From NCBI RefSeq assembly GCF_018860525.1, contig NZ_JAHKPM010000028.1, forward strand, positions 1-36,398: DNA of 36,398 bases, in the 5' to 3' direction. The stretch comes from Vibrio hepatarius. Its GTDB lineage: Bacteria > Pseudomonadota > Gammaproteobacteria > Enterobacterales > Vibrionaceae. The notes under the pieces were generated by a model. The model saw only the letters and a program-made list of their open reading frames with translations. It was not told the DNA's origin and made no database searches. Below, piece by piece: positions 35,352-36,398 of this stretch. How positions within the stretch are numbered: position 1 is the stretch's first letter; the number at the start of each line of letters is the position of its first letter. Position numbers and translations under genes: made by a program.

Positions 35352-36065
35352 ATGACTATCCAATGCAAAGTAAAGTCTATTGAGCCTTTAGCTTGTAATA
35401 CCTATCGAATTCTTTTACATCCAGAAACCCCTGTAGAATTTAAAGCTGGGCAATATTTAACAGTGGTGATGGGGGAAAAAGATAAACGTCCGTTTTCTAT
35501 AGCAAGTAGTCCTTGTCGTCATCAAGGTGAGTTAGAGCTTCATATTGGTGCCGCTGAACACAATGCGTATGCGATCGAAGTGGTCGATGAGATGAAAAAA
35601 GCACGGGATAATGACGCGGAAATTAATATTGAAGCTCCTCATGGTGAAGCTTGGCTTAGAGAAGACAATGAACGACCACTACTTTTAATTGCTGGAGGAA
35701 CCGGCTTTAGTTATGTACGTTCAATTTTAGATCATTGCATTGCGCAAAATAGAGCGAATAATATCTATCTCTATTGGGGGGCTCGTGATGAGTGCCAATT
35801 ATACGCAATGGAAGAGCTTAATGACATTGCAAGTAAGTATGTAAATATTCAATTTGTTCCAGTTGTCGAGCAAGCCGATCCTAACTGGACAGGCAGACTA
35901 GGAAATGTCTTAACTGCAATTGGTGAAGATTTTGAATCCCTAGCTAACTATGATATCTACATTGCAGGCCGTTTTGAAATGGCAGGAGCAGCGCGAGAGC
36001 AATTTACCCAAAATAAAGGAGTAAAGAGAGAGCGGATTTTTGCTGATGCTTATGCTTTTATTTAG
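35352..36065 (+). CDS. fre: NAD(P)H-flavin reductase Fre
   Basis: Fre reduces free flavins (FMN, riboflavin, FAD) with NAD(P)H and supplies reduced flavin; in luminous vibrios related enzymes feed luciferase, and in general reduced flavin may aid iron release and prenyl-FMN-linked chemistry. The 237-residue length is close to E. coli Fre (233). The flavin-binding RPFSIASSP lies at about 46-54, the nucleotide-binding [17 protein letters not shown] at about 111-127, [16 protein letters not shown] near 140 and the C-terminal [11 protein letters not shown] is characteristic. It lies 147 bp after ubiD on the same strand, the same order as in E. coli (ubiD-fre). AGAGGA precedes the ATG. Confidence 0.96.
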   Translation: MTIQCKVKSIEPLACNTYRILLHPETPVEFKAGQYLTVVMGEKDKRPFSIASSPCRHQGELELHIGAAEHNAYAIEVVDEMKKARDNDAEINIEAPHGEAWLREDNERPLLLIAGGTGFSYVRSILDHCIAQNRANNIYLYWGARDECQLYAMEELNDIASKYVNIQFVPVVEQADPNWTGRLGNVLTAIGEDFESLANYDIYIAGRFEMAGAAREQFTQNKGVKRERIFADAYAFI

Positions 36066-36174
36066 TGTTGAACTATTTTTGAGCATGAATATGAGGTTTT
36101 TGCCTTCTTTTCTATAGTTTTGATGGTAAATCAATCGAACGAATCATTTTGTCCATTTTTACGCAAATAAATGC

Positions 36175-36202
36175 TTGCGTGACAGCTATATCTCCCTATA
36201 AT
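36175..36202 (+). promoter_or_regulatory. rRNA operon promoter P1
   Basis: The -35 TTGCGT (36175-36180) and -10 TATAAT (36197-36202) are 16 bp apart and followed by the GC-rich discriminator GCGC. CTCCCTATAATGCGC and the following CCACTGACACGG are nearly identical to E. coli rrn P1 promoters, and the A/T-rich block before it fits an UP element. These features make it growth-rate and ppGpp controlled. The transcript start should be near 36210. Confidence 0.93.
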
Positions 36203-36292
36203 GCGCATCCACTGACACGGCATTAGCCACGGCGGTTTTAGCCAGAGTCAGTGAGGTAGAAAATAGCAATAAAAATTAATTTAAAAAAGTGT

Positions 36293-36320
36293 TTGACTCT
36301 TTAGATTATATCGCTAGAAT
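36293..36320 (+). promoter_or_regulatory. rRNA operon promoter P2
   Basis: TTGACT (36293-36298) and TAGAAT (36315-36320) are 16 bp apart, about 95-100 bp downstream of P1, as in enterobacterial rrn operons. It is followed by the leader leading to boxA. Confidence 0.8.
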
Positions 36321-36357
36321 TCACCTCCGCTTTGAGAAGTTAATACATCAAAGCAAC

Positions 36358-36398
36358 GCTCTTTAACAATATAAACCTATCAATCTGTGTGGGCACTC
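36358..36398 (+). promoter_or_regulatory. rrn leader boxA and start of 16S-proximal leader
   Basis: GCTCTTTAACAA at 36358-36369 is the Nus-factor boxA of rRNA leaders, and the CAATCTGTGTGGGCACTC at the window edge matches the leader that precedes the E. coli 16S rRNA gene. The 16S gene itself is outside the window. The dyad CACTGAC / GTCAGTG (36210-36216, 36247-36253) lies near the P1 start. Confidence 0.9.

Overview
The window looks like a core stretch of a Vibrionaceae (most likely Vibrio) main chromosome. The signs are a moderately AT-rich sequence, typical gammaproteobacterial housekeeping genes, the enteric-like order prlC | rlmJ-gor, a Csr-family small RNA, and an rRNA operon leader at the right edge. 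No transposase, integrase, phage gene, CRISPR array or tRNA was seen. These assignments rest on reading motifs and family resemblance; no database search was possible.

Left part (1-9.7 kb) is the more accessory part. It holds a membrane-anchored coiled-coil protein divergent from a receiver-domain protein, a lipoprotein of unknown function, and a hybrid sensor kinase divergent from a periplasmic solute-binding-like protein. It also holds a NADAR-RibA fusion (riboflavin pathway entry plus damage control), a beta-lactamase-fold serine hydrolase and a GNAT acetyltransferase.

Middle part (9.7-24.2 kb): gor and rlmJ (minus strand) lie back to back with prlC (plus). A four-gene minus-strand operon follows: DUF2282 small exported peptide, DUF692/MNIO enzyme, DUF2063 partner and DoxX membrane protein. 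This is the layout of a bufferin/HvfABC copper-responsive RiPP locus. Next comes uvrD. Between uvrD and ggt is no protein gene but a clear CsrB-type sRNA on the minus strand: about 25 GGA triplets, many in hairpin loops, and a strong terminator. A VarA/GacA/UvrY-type box lies upstream of it. Then come ggt, a LysE exporter with an AraC regulator, and rarD.

Right part (24.2-36.4 kb): recQ with a small overlapping downstream gene; yhhQ behind what looks like a class I preQ1 riboswitch covering its ribosome binding site; rhlB-gppA (minus) divergent from trxA; rho; a secreted protein of unknown function; an unusually long ubiD with a duplicated C-terminal segment; fre; and finally the P1/P2 promoters and boxA of an rRNA operon whose 16S gene lies outside the window.

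The points most worth a second look are the ubiD internal duplication with complementary decay of the two copies, the bufferin-type operon with a stem-loop between precursor and maturase genes, the csrB locus with its regulatory box inside a longer dyad, the preQ1 riboswitch, and the NADAR-RibA fusion.
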